Assembly (NCBI RefSeq): GCF_030811455.1
Contig: NZ_JAUSQU010000001.1
Coordinates: 8,618,001 to 8,682,000 of the forward strand
DNA: 64,000 bases
Direction: 5' to 3'
Source of the DNA: Streptosporangium lutulentum
GTDB taxonomy: Bacteria; Actinomycetota; Actinomycetes; Streptosporangiales; Streptosporangiaceae
This document shows positions 8,448 through 17,473 of the stretch, one piece after another. Below the pieces are notes generated by a model, which was given only the letters and a program-made list of their open reading frames with translations, was not told the DNA's origin and ran no database searches. Positions within the stretch are counted from its first letter, which is position 1. The number at the start of each line of letters is the position of its first letter. Position numbers and translations under genes: made by a program.

Positions 8448-10769
8448 TCAAAGCAGCTTGTCCAGGGTGATGGGCAGGTCGCGCACCCGTTTGCCGGTCG
8501 CGTGGTGGATCGCGTTCGCGATCGCGGCGGCGGTGCCGGTGATGCTCACCTCGCCCACGCCGACCAGGCCCAGGGGCATGGTCGGATCGGGCTCGTCCAG
8601 GCAGTGGATGTCGATCGGCGGGATGTCGGCGTGCACCGGGACGTGGTACTCGGCCAGGCCGGGGTTCATGATCCGGCCGTTGCGCGGGTCGACGAGCGTC
8701 TCCTCCGACAGCGCCATGCCGATCCCCATCACGATGCCGCCGCGGAGCTGGCTGCCGACCGTCTTCGCGTTGATCACCGTGCCGACGTCGAACGCCCCGA
8801 GCCAGCGGGACACCCGCACCTCGCCGGTGTCCGGGTCGACGCGCACCTCGCAGAACTGCGCCCCGCACGCGGCCTTCACCCAGCGCCGCCTGTCGAGCAG
8901 GAGCTTCGACATGAACCGGACCTGCCCGGCCACCTCACCGACCCGGGTCTCGGACCCGACGCGGGCGTCGACGGAAGGCACGCCCGCCCGGGCCAGGATC
9001 GCCACGTAGGTCTCGCCCGGACCCGTTCCACCCGCCCAGAGCCCGCCGTCCCGGGCTTCGAGACCGTTCAGCCGCCGCCCTCGCAACGGCGACTCGCTCG
9101 ACCGTCTGGCCAGGGCGAGCACCGACCGCTTCAGCTTCTCGCATGCGGTCAGAAGGCTCGCGGCCACGCTCGCGGTCTGCCCTGACCCGCCTGCGCCCGG
9201 TCCGGTGGGCAGGGTCGAATCGCCGTACTCCACCCGTACGGCGTCGAACGGCACGCCGAGCGCGTCGGCGGCGATCTGGGCCTGAGCGGTCGCCCCGCCC
9301 ATGCCCATCTCGTGAAAGCCGCACCGCACCACGACGGTGCCGTCGACCGCCAGCCGTACCGTGACGTTGGCGCTGAACTGCCACGACGGGTGGTACGCCG
9401 AGGCGACGCCCATGCCGACGAGCCACCTGCCGTCCCGCATCGAGCCCGGTTGCGGAGTCCGGCCGGACCAGCCGAACTTCTCCGCCCCGAGTGCGTAGGC
9501 CTCGCGCAGCATCCGGTGCGCGAACCTCTTGCCGTCGATCGGGTTCCTCGACGGCTCGTTCCGCATCCGCAGCTCGATCGGATCGAGATCGAGCTTGTAG
9601 GCCAGTTCGTCGACCGCCGTCTCCAGCGCGAAGGTCCCGATCGACTCGCCGGGCGCGCGCATGACCGTGTTCGAGAGCGCGTCCAGCTCGACGAGGTTCT
9701 GCTGGAGGAGGATGTTCGCGGCGTCATAGAGGTGGCGCGACTGCGAGGTCACCTGCTCGGGGCCGCCGCCGACCCGTCCGGTCTGCGTCACGCTGGTATG
9801 GATCAGCGCGGTCAGCTTACCGTCCGCGTCGGCGCCCAGCGCGACCCGCTGCGTCGAGGGGGTGCGCCCGCCGACCGTTCGGTAGACCCCTTCCCGGGTG
9901 AGCATCATCCGCACCGGCCGGCCGGTCACTCGCGCCGCCAGCACCGTCAGGATCGTGCCGGCCCAGACCATGCTCTTGCCGCCGAAGGCACCGCCGACGT
10001 ACGGCGAGATCACCCGCACGCCCTCCACCGGGACGTCGAACCTCCGGGCGAGCTGCTTGCGGGTCCAGGCGATGTTCTGCGTTCCCTCGTGGACGGTCAG
10101 CCGGTCGCCGTCCCACGCCGCCGTGGTCGAGTGCGGCTCGATCGCGTTGTGGTGGTGCGGCGGCGTGGTGAACCGCAGGTCCACCGAGAACGGTGCCGCC
10201 GCGAGCGCGGCCTCCGCGTCGCCCTTCCTGGCCCCGCCCGACTGGATCGGGCTGTTCTTCTGAGGGACGGCGTTCTTCTCCTCGCCGGTGAAGTCCACCG
10301 TGGCGGGCAGTTCCCGGTAGGTGACCCGGACCAGGGCCGCGGCCCGCAGAGCGGCGTCCAGGGTCTCCGCGACGACGACCGCCACCGGCTGGCCGTTCCA
10401 GTGCACCTCGTCGGTGTTGAGATAGTTGACCGACGTCCCGGTGGCGAGCGTGCTCAGGTCCATCACACTCATCGCCGGGGGCGGCTTCATCGCCGGTGCG
10501 TTCAGATGGGTGATCACCGCGAGCACGCCCGTGATCGCGGAGGCGTCCGCGGTGTCGATGCCGGTGATCCGGCCCCGGGCGATCGTCGCGTACACCAGTG
10601 CGGCGTGCGCGATGTCGGGGTACGGGAACTCGGCCGAGAAGCGGGCCGCGCCGGTCGTCTTGGCCTTGCCGTCGACCCGGTCGATCGGCCTGCCGACGCT
10701 GCGCTCGGCCGTCGCGCTTCGGGGTGGGCTCTGCACCTGGGACGTCCGGGACGCCTGGGTCCGGGTCAT
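8448..10769 (-). CDS. Xanthine-dehydrogenase-family aldehyde oxidoreductase, molybdenum-binding subunit (PaoC/YagR-like)
   Basis: The 773-residue catalytic subunit starts at ATG 10769, whose A overlaps the TGA of the FAD subunit (ATGA), so the two are translationally coupled. An N-terminal Ald_Xan_dh domain (VGRPIDRVDGKAKTTGAARFSAE) is followed by the molybdopterin-binding half; near the C terminus GVGEVS supplies the conserved active-site Glu of this superfamily. Relatives oxidise aromatic or aliphatic aldehydes, or purines and nicotinate derivatives. The three-gene order 2Fe-2S/FAD/Mo and the [4Fe-4S]-type insert in the FAD subunit point to the Pao/Yag branch (aldehydes). No XdhC/PaoD-type maturation gene is in the window. 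Confidence 0.88.
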   Translation of the reverse strand: MTRTQASRTSQVQSPPRSATAERSVGRPIDRVDGKAKTTGAARFSAEFPYPDIAHAALVYATIARGRITGIDTADASAITGVLAVITHLNAPAMKPPPAMSVMDLSTLATGTSVNYLNTDEVHWNGQPVAVVVAETLDAALRAAALVRVTYRELPATVDFTGEEKNAVPQKNSPIQSGGARKGDAEAALAAAPFSVDLRFTTPPHHHNAIEPHSTTAAWDGDRLTVHEGTQNIAWTRKQLARRFDVPVEGVRVISPYVGGAFGGKSMVWAGTILTVLAARVTGRPVRMMLTREGVYRTVGGRTPSTQRVALGADADGKLTALIHTSVTQTGRVGGGPEQVTSQSRHLYDAANILLQQNLVELDALSNTVMRAPGESIGTFALETAVDELAYKLDLDPIELRMRNEPSRNPIDGKRFAHRMLREAYALGAEKFGWSGRTPQPGSMRDGRWLVGMGVASAYHPSWQFSANVTVRLAVDGTVVVRCGFHEMGMGGATAQAQIAADALGVPFDAVRVEYGDSTLPTGPGAGGSGQTASVAASLLTACEKLKRSVLALARRSSESPLRGRRLNGLEARDGGLWAGGTGPGETYVAILARAGVPSVDARVGSETRVGEVAGQVRFMSKLLLDRRRWVKAACGAQFCEVRVDPDTGEVRVSRWLGAFDVGTVINAKTVGSQLRGGIVMGIGMALSEETLVDPRNGRIMNPGLAEYHVPVHADIPPIDIHCLDEPDPTMPLGLVGVGEVSITGTAAAIANAIHHATGKRVRDLPITLDKLL

Positions 10770-11761
10770 GCCGCGCTCCCATCGGTGAGCAGTTGCCGCA
10801 GCGTCGCGACGATCGCGCGCTGTGCCAGCTCGATCTTGAAGGTGTTCTGGGGCAGGCCGACCGCGGGCGCGAGCTCGGCCGCGGCCGCCCGCCGGAACGA
10901 CTCCTCGGTGGCCGGCGCGCCGAGCAGGACCCGCTCCGCCTCGTGTGCCCGCCACGGCTTGGCGGCGACACCGCCGAGGGCCAGCCGGACGGCGGTCACC
11001 GTACCGTCCTGGACCTCCAGGGCGGCGGCGACGGAGACCAGGGCGAAGGCGTACGACGCCCGATCCCGCACCTTGCGATAGCGCGAGTTCGCGGCGACGG
11101 ACGACGCCGGCAGTTCGACCGCCGTGATCAGCTCATCGGTGGCCAGCGCGGTTTCGACGTGCGGCGCGTCGCCGGGGAGCCGATGGAATTCGACCAGAGG
11201 GATGCGCCGGATCCCGCGCACGCTTTCCACCTCGACCACGGCGTCGAGCGCGGCCAGCGCGACGCACATGTCCGAGGGGTGCACCGCTATGCAGCTGTCG
11301 CTCGCGCCGAGGATGGCGTGATTGCGGTTGAACCCTCCGAGCGCGTCACATCCGCTGCCCGGCTCGCGCTTGTTGCAGGCGGCCGCGCCGTCGTAGAAGT
11401 AGAGGCAGCGGGTGCGCTGCAACAGGTTCCCGCCGACCGTGGCCATGTTCCGCAGCTGCGCCGAGGCACCGGTGAGGATCGCCCGGGACAGCAGCGGATA
11501 ACGGGTCCGGATCAGCAGGTCGGCGGCGAGGCGGCTGTTGCGGACCAGCGCTCCGATCCGGACGCCACCGCCGGGCAGTTCCTCGATCTCGGTCAGGGGA
11601 AGCCTGGTGATGTCGATGATCGTGTCGGGCCGCTCGATGTGCTCGCGCATCAGGTCGACGAGGTTCGTCCCGCCGCCGAGGAACTTCGCGTTGGGCTCCG
11701 TCGAGATCGCGTGGACCGCCGTGGCGACGTCGGGGGCGCTCACGTAGGAGAACGGCCTCAT
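10766..11761 (-). CDS. Aldehyde oxidoreductase FAD-binding subunit (PaoB/YagS-like)
   Basis: This 331-residue protein starts at ATG 11761, overlapping the stop of the 2Fe-2S subunit by ATGA. It has the CO-dehydrogenase-flavoprotein fold: FLGGGTNLVDLM (FAD pyrophosphate loop, about residues 30-41) and a second FAD-binding stretch, TVGGNLLQRTRC. The Cys-rich segment RTRCLYFYDGAAACNKREPG, with two further Cys, is the additional [4Fe-4S] insert typical of the YagS/PaoB branch. The subunit relays electrons from the [2Fe-2S] centres to FAD and on to the acceptor. It has no signal peptide. Confidence 0.88.
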   Translation of the reverse strand: MRPFSYVSAPDVATAVHAISTEPNAKFLGGGTNLVDLMREHIERPDTIIDITRLPLTEIEELPGGGVRIGALVRNSRLAADLLIRTRYPLLSRAILTGASAQLRNMATVGGNLLQRTRCLYFYDGAAACNKREPGSGCDALGGFNRNHAILGASDSCIAVHPSDMCVALAALDAVVEVESVRGIRRIPLVEFHRLPGDAPHVETALATDELITAVELPASSVAANSRYRKVRDRASYAFALVSVAAALEVQDGTVTAVRLALGGVAAKPWRAHEAERVLLGAPATEESFRRAAAAELAPAVGLPQNTFKIELAQRAIVATLRQLLTDGSAA

Positions 11762-12273
11762 CGCACGGTCTCCGTCGCGGCGACTTCCTGGATGGCGCTG
11801 ACGATTCCGTTGTAGGCGCCGCATCGGCACAGGTTGCCGCTCATCCGTTCCCTGATCTCCGCGTCCGACAGCTCGCCGGTCGCGCAGAGGTGCTCGGTCA
11901 CGGCGCTCGGCGTTCCCGCGTCGTGCTCGGCCAGCATCCCGATCGCCGAGCAGATCTGGCCGGAGGTGCAGTAGCCGCACTGGAAGCCGTCGTTCCTGAT
12001 GAACGCCTTCTGCAGCGGGTGCGCGTGTTCGCCGTCGGCGATTCCCTCGATCGTGGTGATCTCGCGGTCCGCGTACTGCACGGCGAGGGCCAGGCAGGAG
12101 TTGATCCGCTCGCCGTCGGCGAGCACCGTGCACGCGCCGCAGGCGCCCCGGTCGCAGCCCTTCTTCGTACCGGTCAGGCCAAGGTGTTCGCGCAGCGCGT
12201 CGAGCAGGCTGACCTGCGGTGGGAGATCGAGTGACTCGGTTGTTCCATTGACCCGTATCCGTATCTCGACCAT
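11758..12273 (-). CDS. Aldehyde oxidoreductase 2Fe-2S subunit (PaoA/YagT-like)
   Basis: The start is ATG 12273 with an AGGGGAA ribosome site; upstream in-frame starts are less likely. The 171-residue product has an N-terminal plant-type ferredoxin domain (GCDRGACGACTV) and a C-terminal four-helix 2Fe-2S domain (QCGYCTSGQ, LCRCGAY), the two clusters of this family. E. coli PaoA has a Tat signal and works in the periplasm; this protein begins directly with VEIRIRVNG, so the complex here should be cytoplasmic. It is the first gene of the three-gene operon and diverges from the TetR regulator across a 147-bp control region. Confidence 0.88.
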   Translation of the reverse strand: MVEIRIRVNGTTESLDLPPQVSLLDALREHLGLTGTKKGCDRGACGACTVLADGERINSCLALAVQYADREITTIEGIADGEHAHPLQKAFIRNDGFQCGYCTSGQICSAIGMLAEHDAGTPSAVTEHLCATGELSDAEIRERMSGNLCRCGAYNGIVSAIQEVAATETVR

Positions 12274-12357
12274 GTGTTCCCCTACTCGTGACGGTATTCC
12301 GGCACCCGCTCCCTCTGAACCGGTACCCGCTCCGCCTGAATACTCGCCGACGCTAAC

Positions 12358-12392
12358 AGAACGACGTCCTCTTAACAAGAGGACGATGTTCT
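12358..12392. promoter_or_regulatory. Extended dyad operator between pao-like operon and tetR
   Basis: A 35-bp interrupted palindrome is centred on AAC 12374-12376. The inner arms CGTCCTCTT (12365-12373) and AAGAGGACG (12377-12385) match perfectly, and the outer arms AGAAC (12358-12362) and GTTCT (12388-12392) also match, with two unmatched bases on each side. Position and size fit a TetR-family operator controlling both the oxidoreductase operon and the regulator. Binding is inferred. Confidence 0.7.
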
Positions 12393-12420
12393 CTTAAGCT
12401 CGCCGTATGCTTGCTGGGAA

Positions 12421-13074
12421 ATGACGGAGCAGGCATTCGTGCGGGCCAGGCGGCCCGAGCACAAGCAGCAGCGGCGCGAGGCGCTCCTCGCCGCCGCGCG
12501 CGAACTCGCCCTCCAGTCCGGGGTGCGCAACGTCAGCCTGGGCAGTGTCGCGGCGGCCGTGGGGCTGGCGAAGTCCAATGTGGCGCGCTACTTCGGCACC
12601 CGCGAGGAGATCTACCTCGAACTCACCGCCGAGGAGTGGCAGGACTGGCAGAACGCGGTCACCGAGCGGCTGCGAGACGTCACCGGGCCGGACGACGTCA
12701 TCGCGGCCCTGGCGGAGACGATCGAGGTGCGGCCGCTGTTCTGCGATCTGCTCGGCCACGTGTCGACCAGCCTGGAGCACAACGTCTCCGTTCCGGCGGC
12801 CCGTGCCTTCAAGCGGATCACGCTGCGCGTCATCGCGGAGCTCGGCGCGCGGGTCGCGGAGGCTCACCCCGACCTGACCGAGAAGGAGGGGGGCGAGGTG
12901 GTCGCGATGGCCACGGCTCTCGCCGGGGTCCTCTATCCGGTCGCCAACCCGTCTCCGGCGCTGGTCGAGCTCTACGCGCAGGACCCGGACATCGCCGCGC
13001 TGTGCCCGCCGTTCCTGCCGACGCTGAAGCGGGCGCTCACGGCGCTCGCCGCCGGTCTTCCGGCACTGCGCTGA
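12421..13074 (+). CDS. TetR/AcrR family transcriptional regulator
   Basis: The 217-residue protein has an N-terminal TetR helix-turn-helix (REALLAAARELALQSG, SLGSVAAAVGLAKSNVARYF; about residues 18-66) and a larger, weakly conserved C-terminal ligand domain. It is transcribed away from the molybdenum oxidoreductase operon, with the 12358-12392 dyad about 30 bp before its start, so local auto- and cross-repression relieved by an aldehyde-like ligand is the simplest reading. The ribosome site (GGGA) is weak. Confidence 0.85.
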   Translation: MTEQAFVRARRPEHKQQRREALLAAARELALQSGVRNVSLGSVAAAVGLAKSNVARYFGTREEIYLELTAEEWQDWQNAVTERLRDVTGPDDVIAALAETIEVRPLFCDLLGHVSTSLEHNVSVPAARAFKRITLRVIAELGARVAEAHPDLTEKEGGEVVAMATALAGVLYPVANPSPALVELYAQDPDIAALCPPFLPTLKRALTALAAGLPALR

Positions 13075-13134
13075 GCCGGTACGGCCGCCCTCGTGGCCGG
13101 ACCCCGGCTGACCCGTCTCGGCGTCTGGGCGGGG

Positions 13135-13902
13135 TCAGATGAGTTCGAGGCCGCCGTCGACGGTGACGACCTGGCCGGTGAGCCAGGGGGCGGTGGGGTC
13201 GCCGAGGCGGAGGACCCAGCCGGCGACCTCGTGGGGTTCGCCCAGGCGGCCCAGGGGGATGCGGCCGATCTCATGCTCGTACATCTCCTCGACGACGGCG
13301 TCGGAGAGGCCCGCGCTGGTCAGGACCTCGGTCCGGACGGGGCCGGAGGCGACGGCGTTGACCCGGACGCGGTCGTCGGTGAGTTCGAGCGCCCAGCTGC
13401 GGGTGAGGTGCTCCAGGGCGCTCTTGGAGGCGGCGTAGTGGGCCGCGCCGGGCTGTGGCCGGTGGCCGTAGGTGCTGGAGAGGTTGACGATCGAGCCGTG
13501 AGCCCGGCGCAGGTGGGGCAGGGCCGCCTGGGCGAGCATGGTGGGCGCGGTGACGTTGAGGTCGAACAGGTCGGTGACGCGTGAGGCTGTCGCCTCGGCG
13601 AGCGACATCACGGCGAAGCCGCCGGCGTTGTTCACCAGCACGTCCACCCGGCCCCAGCGGTCGACCGCCGCGTCGACGATCGCTTCCGGCGCCTGCTCGG
13701 CGCGGATGTCGGCGGCGAAGGCGGCGATGCCGGGATGCTCCCGGGCGGTCTCGTCCAGTGGGTCCCGGCGGCGGCCGACACCGAGGACATGCGCTCCGGC
13801 CTGGGCGAACGCGATCGCGATGGCGCGGCCGATCCCGGATCCGGCCCCGGTGACGATCACGGTTTTACCCGCGAGCTGATGGGCGGATTGGTCCTTTGTC
13901 AT
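13135..13902 (-). CDS. Short-chain dehydrogenase/reductase
   Basis: This 255-residue classical SDR has the cofactor motif TGAGSGIG (residues ~17-24), the NNAG structural motif and the catalytic triad region (NLSSTYGHRP with YAASK). The start ATG 13902 is preferred because AAAGG lies 7 nt upstream; ATG 13908 is 2 codons longer. An Arg pair after the second beta strand (GVGRRRDP) suggests NADP(H) preference. Its substrate is unknown. It converges on the TetR gene and is followed upstream by the M1 peptidase on the same strand, separated by a strong hairpin. Confidence 0.85.
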   Translation of the reverse strand: MTKDQSAHQLAGKTVIVTGAGSGIGRAIAIAFAQAGAHVLGVGRRRDPLDETAREHPGIAAFAADIRAEQAPEAIVDAAVDRWGRVDVLVNNAGGFAVMSLAEATASRVTDLFDLNVTAPTMLAQAALPHLRRAHGSIVNLSSTYGHRPQPGAAHYAASKSALEHLTRSWALELTDDRVRVNAVASGPVRTEVLTSAGLSDAVVEEMYEHEIGRIPLGRLGEPHEVAGWVLRLGDPTAPWLTGQVVTVDGGLELI

Positions 13903-14023
13903 CGTCATGCCTTTGTTCGATGTTTCATGAACTTCGAACGAAGGTATCACGGCTGTTGGGAGAGGCGTGCGTCGCCCCGAGGCCGCACCATGTGCGGAGA
14001 ATCGCACCCTGACGTCACAACGG

Positions 14024-14065
14024 CGACGGCCATGCGAATCCACTCTCGGATTCGCATGGCCGTCG
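14024..14065 (-). terminator. 18-bp-stem hairpin after M1 peptidase
   Basis: Arms 14024-14041 and 14048-14065 are perfectly complementary over 18 bp with a 6-nt loop. The hairpin lies about 90 bp downstream of the M1 peptidase stop and about 120 bp before the SDR start, both on the minus strand, so it should separate the two transcripts. There is no U-tract. Confidence 0.7.
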
Positions 14066-14153
14066 TCTGCCGCCGGGGCGATCAGGGAGATCGCCGGTGA
14101 GGCTCGCCCTCTCGCCCGGACGGCGATGGGAACGCCGCCGGTAGGGGCGGAAA

Positions 14154-15575
14154 TCACCAGGTGGTGGGCTTGCCCTTCCGGTAGAGCCAGACGTCGAAGA
14201 AGGTCTTCAGGTTCTTGCCCGAGACGCTCGAAGCCTGGTGGATGAAGTCGGCGGTGCTCACGTTGCCGTACTTGTGCTTGGCGGCCCAGTCCTTGACGAG
14301 CTTGAAGAAGGCGGTGTCGCCGATCTTGCCGCGCAGCGCGTGCAGCGTCATCGCGCCGCGGTTGTACGGCACGTCGCCGAACAGGTCGGCCGTGCCGGGG
14401 TCGGCGGTGACGGTCTGCCAGAACGGCGCGGCCGCGTCCCGGCCGTAGTTGTCGCTACTGTCGAACGTCTGCTGCGCCGTGGCCCCTCCGTTGTGCTCGG
14501 TCCACAGCCACTGGGCGTAGGTGGCGAAGCCCTCGTTGAGCCAGATGTCGGACCACCGCTTGGGCGACACGCTGTCGCCGTACCACTGGTGCGCGATCTC
14601 GTGCGCCATCGTGCTGAGGCTCGGGGCGCTGGAGAAGATCGGCTTGGTCTGGCTCTCAAGGGCGTAGCCGACGTTCGGCGCGCGGTCGACGATCGCTCCC
14701 GCCGAGGCGAACGGATACGGCCCGAAGAGCGAGGTGAAGTACCCGATGATGTCCGGGATCCTCGCGACGACGGCCGCCGACTGGGTCGCCAGCGCGGGGT
14801 CGACCGCGGTGTAGACGGGGATCCCGCCGGGCGTCTTCGAGGTGGCGACCTTGAACTTGCCGATGGTCACCGTGGCGAGATAGGTCGCCATGGGTTCGGT
14901 CGAGTCCCACACGAACGTCGTCCGGCCCTTGCGGGTCTTCTGCGAGAGCAGCTGGCCGTTGCCGACCGCTGTGACGCCCTCCGGCACGGTCGCGTGGAAG
15001 GTGAAGGTCGCCTTGTCCGTCGGGTGGTCGTTGGACGGGATCCACGCCGGAGTGCCCTGCGGCTCGCCCGGCACGAACGCGCCGTCGTCGGTCGGCACCC
15101 AGCCCTCGATGGAGCCGTCCGGGTCCGTGATGACCGGCGGCGTCCCGGCGTACTTCACGACCACCGTGAAGGACTTCCTGTTCTTGAGCTTCAGGCGCGG
15201 CGTCACGACGAGCTCCTGCCCGTCCCGCCGGAACGAGGCCCTGTGCCTGTCCACGTTCAGGTCGGTGATCTTCGGGCCCCGGAAGTCGAGGTTGAACCGG
15301 TCCAGGTCCTGGGTCGCGGTCGCGGTGATCGTCGTGGTGGCGTCCATGCGCTTGGTGGCCGGGTCGTAGGAGAACGCGACGTCGTAGTGCTTCACATCGA
15401 AGCCCCCGTTGCCCTGGGCGGGGAAGTACGGGTCGCCGATGCCGGCCGCACCCGCCGAGTGGCGCGGGTCACCGGGCTTTCCGGGAGCGGCAAGAGCGGG
15501 GTGCGCCAACGGGGCACTCGCCAGAACGCACAGCGCGGCCGCGAGGGCCGTGCCGCGGATGCTGCGGGGTCTCAT
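14154..15575 (-). CDS. Secreted M1 family zinc metallopeptidase
   Basis: The start is ATG 15575 (MRPRSIRG), preceded by AAAGGAA; the frame extends further upstream without a better start. A Sec signal peptide (ALAAALCVLASAPLAHPALA) precedes an aminopeptidase-N-like beta domain and the catalytic domain, with HEIAHQWYGD and the downstream Glu in WLNEGFATY, the HExxH-x18-E zinc site of gluzincins. At about 473 residues it lacks the C-terminal helical domain of full-length aminopeptidase N and resembles the short secreted M1 peptidases of actinomycetes. It acts outside the cell on peptides. Confidence 0.9.
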   Translation of the reverse strand: MRPRSIRGTALAAALCVLASAPLAHPALAAPGKPGDPRHSAGAAGIGDPYFPAQGNGGFDVKHYDVAFSYDPATKRMDATTTITATATQDLDRFNLDFRGPKITDLNVDRHRASFRRDGQELVVTPRLKLKNRKSFTVVVKYAGTPPVITDPDGSIEGWVPTDDGAFVPGEPQGTPAWIPSNDHPTDKATFTFHATVPEGVTAVGNGQLLSQKTRKGRTTFVWDSTEPMATYLATVTIGKFKVATSKTPGGIPVYTAVDPALATQSAAVVARIPDIIGYFTSLFGPYPFASAGAIVDRAPNVGYALESQTKPIFSSAPSLSTMAHEIAHQWYGDSVSPKRWSDIWLNEGFATYAQWLWTEHNGGATAQQTFDSSDNYGRDAAAPFWQTVTADPGTADLFGDVPYNRGAMTLHALRGKIGDTAFFKLVKDWAAKHKYGNVSTADFIHQASSVSGKNLKTFFDVWLYRKGKPTTW

Positions 15576-15930
15576 GCGGTTCCTTTCATCGGTTCCGGCC
15601 GGACGATAACCCGGTCTGAACACACTCGCACAACGAGAGGACGGAGTCAGCTCACGGTGGTGCACAGCGGGATACCGCAGGTGGGTGGCATGATCCGCAC
15701 TCATCGGGGCGAACCCGTCCGGCTCACCCGCACGTCGCCCGCCCCGTCCGGCCCCGCGAGCCGAGCCGGCCGCGGCTCCGGCGGGTCATCGGAGCCCTCT
15801 CCGCCGTCGCCGTTCTTTTTGACGCCGATCAACCGAATGGACGTTATACCAACAGTTTAAATTTTTAAGCTTTCGCGGCCGGTGCGCGGGGCGTAGAGAC
15901 GAGACAGGGAGGGTGCCGGAGAGGAGATCG
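15576..15930. promoter_or_regulatory. Divergent promoter region of M1 peptidase and mannitol dehydrogenase
   Basis: The 355-bp gap holds a candidate sigma-70-type promoter for the dehydrogenase: TTGACG (15819-15824), an 18-bp spacer and GTTATA (15843-15848). It is followed by an A/T-rich stretch (TTTAAATTTTTAAG) to about 15872. The ribosome site GGAGAGG (15917-15923) precedes ATG 15931. Nothing else stands out in the left half. Confidence 0.5.
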
Positions 15931-17424
15931 ATGGCAGTGACCATGTTGACGCGGGAAACAGTGGGAACCCTTTCCGAGGGGGTGGCGGTCCCTTCCTACG
16001 ACCGGTCGGAACTCACGGTCGGCATCGTCCACTTCGGGGTGGGCGGGTTCCATCGCGCGCATCAGGCGATGTACCTCGATCGGCTGATGGACGCGGGAAA
16101 GGCACACGACTGGGCGATCTGCGGCGCCGGGGTCCTGCCCGGCGACGCGCGGATGCGAGACGCGCTGACCGCGCAGGACGGTCTTTACACGCTCGTGGTG
16201 AAACATCCCGATGGAGCCCTGGAGGCCAGGGTCATCGGGTCGATCATCGAATACCTGCTCGCCCCCGACGATCCGGAGGCCGTCATCGGGAGAATGACCG
16301 ATCCGGCGGTACGGATCGTGTCGCTCACGATCACCGAGGGCGGCTACAACATCCATCCCGTCACCGGCGGGTTCGACGCCGAGGCTCCCGCGATCCGAGC
16401 GGACCTGGAGCCCGGCGCGACCCCGGCCACGGTGTTCGGGCTCGTCACCGAGGCGCTGCGCCGCCGCCGTGCCCGGGGGGTCGCGCCGTTCACCGTCATG
16501 TCGTGCGACAACATCCAGGAGAACGGGGACGTCGCGCGTCGCGCCTTCACGGCGTTCGCCCGGCTCGCCGACCCCGATCTCGCCGTCTGGATCGAGAGCG
16601 CCGTAGCGTTCCCCAACTCGATGGTCGATCGCATCACTCCCGTCACCACCGGCCAGGATCGCGAGACGGTGGCCCTGAGGTTCGGCGTCGACGACGCCTG
16701 GCCGGTCGTCTGCGAGCCGTTCGCACAGTGGGTGCTCGAAGAGCGTTTCCCCGGGGGACGGCCTCCCTACGAGGAGGCCGGCGTCCAGGTCGTCGCGGAC
16801 GTGGAACCGTACGAGTTGATGAAGCTGCGCCTGCTCAACGCCGGCCACCAGGCGATCTGCTACCTCGGGTACCTCAGCGGGTACCGGTACGCCCACGAGG
16901 CGGCCACCGACGCCGCGATCGCGAAATTCCTCCTCGACTACATGAACATCGAGGCCACGCCGACGCTCCGGCCGGTGCCGGGCATCGATCTGGACGTGTA
17001 CAAGCGGACCCTCGTCGAGCGGTTCTCCAATCCCGAGGTGCGGGACACGCTCGCGAGACTGTGCGCCGAGTCGTCGGACCGGATCCCGAAATGGCTGCTC
17101 CCCGTCGTGAGGGAGCAGCTGGCGCGTGGCGGGGAGGTCACCCGCGCGGCCGCGGTGGTGGCGAGCTGGGCCCGCTACGCCGAGGGGGCCGACGAATCCG
17201 GTGAGCCGATCGAGGTCGTCGACCGGCTGAGGGACCGGCTGACGGCCACCGCGAGAACGCAGCGCGAGCATCCCACGGCCTTCATCGAGAACCGGGACCT
17301 CTTCGGCGACCTCGCGGATGATCGGCGGTTCGTCGAACCGTACCTGCGCGCGCTCGAATCGCTGCACGTGAGGGGCGCCCGTGCGACGGTGCGGGAGCTC
17401 GCGGGGCTGGAGGTGCGCGCGTGA
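15931..17424 (+). CDS. Mannitol 2-dehydrogenase family (long-chain polyol dehydrogenase)
   Basis: ATG 15931 is chosen over GTG 15913 because GGAGAGG lies 7 nt before it. The 497-residue protein has the N-terminal Rossmann motif GVGGFHRAHQ and, in the C-terminal domain, KLRLLNAGH, which contains the K-x4-N-x2-H catalytic residues of the mannitol 2-dehydrogenase family. These enzymes interconvert D-mannitol and D-fructose, or uronates such as fructuronate/mannonate, with NAD(P). Mannitol and mannonate enzymes cannot be separated with certainty by eye. No polyol transporter or sugar kinase is adjacent. Confidence 0.85.
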   Translation: MAVTMLTRETVGTLSEGVAVPSYDRSELTVGIVHFGVGGFHRAHQAMYLDRLMDAGKAHDWAICGAGVLPGDARMRDALTAQDGLYTLVVKHPDGALEARVIGSIIEYLLAPDDPEAVIGRMTDPAVRIVSLTITEGGYNIHPVTGGFDAEAPAIRADLEPGATPATVFGLVTEALRRRRARGVAPFTVMSCDNIQENGDVARRAFTAFARLADPDLAVWIESAVAFPNSMVDRITPVTTGQDRETVALRFGVDDAWPVVCEPFAQWVLEERFPGGRPPYEEAGVQVVADVEPYELMKLRLLNAGHQAICYLGYLSGYRYAHEAATDAAIAKFLLDYMNIEATPTLRPVPGIDLDVYKRTLVERFSNPEVRDTLARLCAESSDRIPKWLLPVVREQLARGGEVTRAAAVVASWARYAEGADESGEPIEVVDRLRDRLTATARTQREHPTAFIENRDLFGDLADDRRFVEPYLRALESLHVRGARATVRELAGLEVRA

Positions 17425-17473
17425 CGTACGGGTCGTCGTCGGCACGGCGCCCCGATCGGCGGTCACGACGAGG

